Positions 59,576 through 64,000 of a DNA stretch of 64,000 nucleotides are shown in pieces. Every line of letters starts with the position of its first letter. Position 1 is the first letter of the stretch. The DNA comes from Allacma fusca (lineage: Eukaryota > Arthropoda > Collembola > Symphypleona > Sminthuridae). The DNA lies in the NCBI GenBank assembly GCA_947179485.1, contig OX359246.1, forward strand, positions 47,285,632 to 47,349,631, written 5' to 3'. The translations under genes and the position numbers were made by a program. The notes beneath the pieces were generated by a model that saw nothing but the letters and a program-made list of their open reading frames with translations, did not search any database and was not told the origin of the DNA.

Positions 59576-61020
59576 TTCCCTTCGTTAAGATAACTGGGAA
59601 CAAAGTATTGTATAGAGTAAGGGTACTTGTATCTCTTGGACTATATAACTTTATCTTCTTTATTCCTGTACACTAGTATTTAGTGTTAGTAAAAATCCTC
59701 TCATGAAGGGTATCGTACATAGTAGAGACTGAGGGAAAATGAGGGAATGAGCGTAGGAAGCAGGGTCTTACCCCGCTCTTGGTTGTAAGTTGTAATAGTC
59801 TTAATTACCACATGTTGTGTAAATAGGACGAAAGCCTCTCTGTTGATGTTCAGTGACGTCTACAACAACTGAAAGGAACAGTCTGCACTTCACATGTAGA
59901 TACATACATAGACTGAATAGGAAAATAACCTTTTGGTCTAATCCCTTGGACTTGCTAAGTGGAGAAAAGTAGAAATACTGACTGTATTTTATGAACGTAT
60001 TCGGATGTATGCAGAGCCCTCGAAATCCTGAGGACACTTTAGTCACTTCCTCAAATACTACAAGCACAGGGTTTAGAGAGGAGTCCAAGGTTTAATTATT
60101 GCACACTTGCAAATGTTGCTTTTCAATAAAAGAGGGTTGTGCCGGACTAATGAAAATTTGACTATATTGCCAATAAAAGCCTAATCCCTCGTCCGTTCCT
60201 CGTCCTCAGCAAGTGAGAGCACTCAGGTTGGGCGAGTGTCCGTATGCACAATGTGGGAATAGTAAAAGGAGAGAAAGCGTGAGAGAAAGCACACACACAA
60301 ACCGAATTCCCAACTAAAACCGGCAAGTGGTATAATCCTGCAATAAAATAAACCTCATTTTGCTTTTCGACTATATAACTCCCTCTCCTGCATAAATATG
60401 TACATGACCATAGTAAATTCACGATTCACTTAACCGGCGACAGAAAGTCCAGGGAGAAGAAAGAGAGCGCGGGCATAGATAGGGAGAACGAGAATTCCAA
60501 AGAAGAAGTTCCCTAATACATATGTATAAACACTTGGATCTACAAGGAGAGTAAATACAGCACTGGAAGGGAAAAGTCAGTGGATTCAAACACATGGGAG
60601 AAAAAAACCTCTAGGAAAGGCATTTCGGGTGTTTTAGTCCGTCTGCCTATCTCCACGGAACATAGGAAAAACAGTTTTTTGCCAACATTAAGCATCCACG
60701 ATGACTCCACAAAAGCCCAGACTTCCAAGCGAGGAAGAGTCCCAGTGTAGCATGTACGTTGTGGAAAAGGCAAATGCCAAATGGGCTGATGTGAAGTCGC
60801 CTTTATAGTCCACAAAAAAAAAAGCTTGTTAAAGGGAAAAGCAAAGGAAGACCATAATGCACATGGTGAAGAAGCGCATGCCGACAACCCGCATGTATAG
60901 GTACAGTAGTCAGTGCTTCTTGTACAAGGCCAAATGAATAACCCAAGCCTGACCAAGCAGTCTGAGGGACTCTAAACGAATAATTACATACATTACATAC
61001 ATACACACACAGATACACAA

Positions 61021-61037
61021 GAGAGAGAGAGAGAGAG
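61021..61037. repeat. (GA)n microsatellite
   Basis: Eight GA dinucleotides in a row. Confidence 0.9.
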
Positions 61038-63092
61038 TCTAAAACTAGAAACATTTCCGTCAATTATTATTTTACACCCATTTCCATATCCAAGGCTGAG
61101 TCAGAGGAGAAGGAATTTTCCTGACTTTTACATCCATACTTAATTCTTCCCATTTTTGTGAATGTATTTTAACAGTTGAGGATGTATGGGGAATGAAAAG
61201 TCTTTCAATGCTAATTCCATTCCCTTTATTGATCCTTTACGCCTCTCCAGTTTATTCCCGACATTTGAGCAATGCTCCAATTGGACAAGAAAGAGTATAT
61301 GGGAGAGCCGAGAATATTTTTCAGACTGTAAATGTGGTCTGGCGACTCTAGGGATTCTGATGGAAATATCTCTCTTTTTATCTTTTCCAGATTATTTTCC
61401 TCTTGGATTTCTTTGACCTGCATCTATAGAGAGTCTTGAAGAGACACATATAAAAGAAGGCGTGGAGGAAAGTTCTGGGAACACTGGAACCAGCCCCGAG
61501 ATACTGCAGAGTCAGACAAGTTATCTGTTTAAATTTTATGTGACTGCATCCCCAGATACAGGGATACTACATGCATGGAACTAATAAAGTCATTCCTTTC
61601 ATACGGCCAGAGTAACTGTTTGAGAGGACCATAAAAACAAGTATAGGGGAAGTGGACACAATTTCAGAAGTAGAAGTTAGACATGAGATAGAGTGGCAAT
61701 TTACAGAGTAATCGGATACGGCTTTATTTACTTAAGAGGTAATTCTCTTAATAGGCCAAAGACAGAGGCCGTCCATAGTTCTTGATTTAATGAATGGGCA
61801 ATAGTTTTGCATCTTCCGTTAACAGCCTTCAAGATTATCGGGATTTGCATACATGTATAAATCCTTACATGCATGTACATATCTATATGCACCCTTGCGT
61901 TTCCTGACTATTCCTATAGGAAATAATTACTGTAGAGTCCCATAGTTGAGATTGGAATAGCAGCTCATCGATATTGTTAGCGTGTGCATATCTTTAACAC
62001 TGCCAAAAACAGCAGCTTAAATATATTCCTTGAGGTGTAATGAATTTGACATGTCTCAAAAGTAAGTAAGCACTTCCACCTGCATCAATATACAGCGACG
62101 ATAAAGTCCCATTAGGAGGCGAGGAGCTCATGACCAAGTACCTTTAAATTGATTAATGGTTTGTTTTGACGTTTGTCTACAGGGATATACCTGGGGTTAA
62201 TACTTTTAATCCACAGTAATTATATAAACGTAGATGCCTGCAGTACTTGTGCATACATATGTATCTATATGTAGATATATAATTGTGCACCTCAGAATGT
62301 CTGAACAAGCAGATAAACGACGTGGGATTTTTTTGCTAGCACTCTAATATATTACTAGAGGGTATTGTGCGTAAATAATGAATTATAATGAGCAAGGTTT
62401 GAGTCTCTATGCCGAGGAGACGTCATTACAAGTGGAAGAGTGAAACTTGAACATGTTTGGTAAATGGAAAGTAAATGAATTTCTTGTTTATTTTTGTTTT
62501 CTATACAGACTCCACACAAGTCACAAATCAAGCACCTACACTTGAAACTTATGAACGAAGGGATGGGATGGTTGGGGCGTATCTCTCGTCGGTAACGATG
62601 CTCCATGGATCAAATCTCACAAATCTGGTTAAGTGATGATTGAAATATTTTGGTGAGCAGTTTCTTTTAATAAATCTCATATGTGTCTATATTCCCCCAA
62701 CCTCTTGTCAATACATGGATGACAGAATCAACAGTTGCAAAATAAGTTTTTATGGGATTACATTTTTATCAACAGAAGGTATGTATGTTCCTTGGGTTTC
62801 GAAACTCATGGTATATTTTCTATGCACTAAAATTTATTGTATTAATAAATCATGGCTTTAAATGTAATGTATGTAATTACTATCAGTTGTTTCTTACTTC
62901 AACTTAAGAGTGAAATCTTTGACTATAAGTGTATACTCTCCTGTGTTTGAAGGTATGCAAAATAAATTTTCAAAAGTTCCTCTATACAAAAATGCCTTTG
63001 GGTTTCATTCATAGCTGTTAGTGTGCGCCAACGTGTAGTGTATATTTGCGGACACGTTAAGGTTCACATGTTAAATACAAACCACCGTAGGT

Positions 63093-63107
63093 TCTCTCTC
63101 TCTCTCT
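63093..63107. repeat. (CT)n microsatellite
   Basis: Seven CT dinucleotides in a row. Confidence 0.9.
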
Positions 63108-64000
63108 GACTATACAATTCAGCCCTAAGCATCAATAGTTATTGATTATTTTGATTATGCCGACACTACTGTACTTTGAAACAATTTCCACTTTCCTCTG
63201 GGCCTTGTATGTATGCGCACAATTATCAGTCCACACACAGCCAGTCTATAGTAATAGCTCCCCTCAAAGAGGCACAAGTGTACATATGTACATCTGTCAT
63301 AATTTTGCTATCAGCAAAATAACTTAGGAAATGTTTGGGTAACATTGCGGAGAGTCTTCGTTTATTGAAACTTATAGGAAATTCAATTTTACTCATAAGA
63401 ATTTTCCCTTACGATCTTCTACGAAGTAAAGTAGAACAAAAATCATTATTCTTATTTTAAAGATAATATCAACAGCTATAATTACTTCAATATATTCGAG
63501 GCTAAATATTACAGTGCAAGTACGCATTCTGTATTTGTATGTTGGAGAATTTCACCATTCCTACCTATGTATATATGTAATTGCACAGACATATGTAACT
63601 ATATCTGTGTATAGTTGCTACCAACTGAGTATGAGTATATGAGTAGACAGTTCAATTTGCCTCTTACAAACATTAACGGAAATAAATTCTTAATTGTGGA
63701 GCAAACGAGAGTCAAAAACAAGTTCTACCCTTGTTGTAGGAACAACCTCAACATTTAGCCACAAAGATTATTATTTCTATTTTACGGAAAGTTTTAACTT
63801 TCAATTAGATTCCAGAGAGATTTGTCACTAGTATTAATGCATAATGTGAACTTGCATGTATGTATTATAATGTAAAGTGTATATGACACAAAAATTGGGG
63901 GAGAGACGGTTTGTGTGGCGCTAGAAAATATTCTATTGTCAATAAAGTGTAATAATTTCCCATCTGTTAAAATAATGAACCCTTGAGTGGAAATGACCAC

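Larger units (their letters stand above)
58017..64000. other. Intergenic, ~6 kb to the right edge
   Basis: No supported gene. The longest minus-strand frame (60540-60956, 138 codons) has biased, domain-free sequence. CT/GA microsatellites lie at 61021-61037 and 63093-63107. The first few hundred bases should hold the galactosyltransferase promoter. Confidence 0.35.

Noticed and set aside
60540-60956. 138-codon minus-strand open frame, Cys/Phe/Trp-rich
   Set aside because: No domain, no splice partners, composition typical of a chance frame opposite AG-rich sequence.

Overview
This is a eukaryotic, AT-rich animal window. Genes are split by many short GT-AG introns (mostly about 45-110 bp), and the protein families point to an arthropod: PDGF/VEGF-receptor-like kinases, DUF229 proteins, a METTL27-like methyltransferase and a GT31 galactosyltransferase. 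The kinesin-light-chain type TPR protein and the tandem receptor kinases would fit a springtail (Collembola), but that placement is an inference. Every gene I can support lies on the minus strand. Exon limits below come from reading splice sites by eye, and reading-frame phase closes exactly in each model.

Layout. 1-9.1 kb is a transposon graveyard: a broken retrotransposon gag-like region, split by a 1,329 bp hAT element that has 8-bp target duplications and a BED zinc-finger remnant; a second, 702 bp hAT-type element; and two kinds of degenerate short repeat. 9.1-20.0 kb holds two tandem receptor tyrosine kinase genes with 15 exons each (895 and 894 aa) and the same intron positions. 21.7-23.1 kb is a diverged scramblase/Tubby-fold-like membrane protein. 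24.3-26.3 kb is a single-exon TPR protein of 676 aa. 27.3-28.6 kb is a six-exon METTL27-like methyltransferase. 28.6-33.4 kb is intergenic, with a 32-bp tandem array and a 1.26 kb inverted-repeat element. 33.4-50.7 kb carries two DUF229 (alkaline-phosphatase-fold) paralogues. Both are type II membrane proteins, and they share a nearly identical block of about 720 bp that looks like recent gene conversion. 56.6-58.0 kb is a beta-1,3-galactosyltransferase. The remainder is intergenic DNA with microsatellites.

How the genes relate. The receptor kinases and the DUF229 genes are local duplications. The galactosyltransferase is probably Golgi-located, and the DUF229 proteins are secretory-pathway type II membrane proteins. 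I see no evidence for one shared pathway. The most notable signals are the HGD (not HRD) catalytic loop in both kinases, local sequence homogenisation within both duplicate pairs, and several non-autonomous DNA transposons whose ends and target duplications can be read directly.
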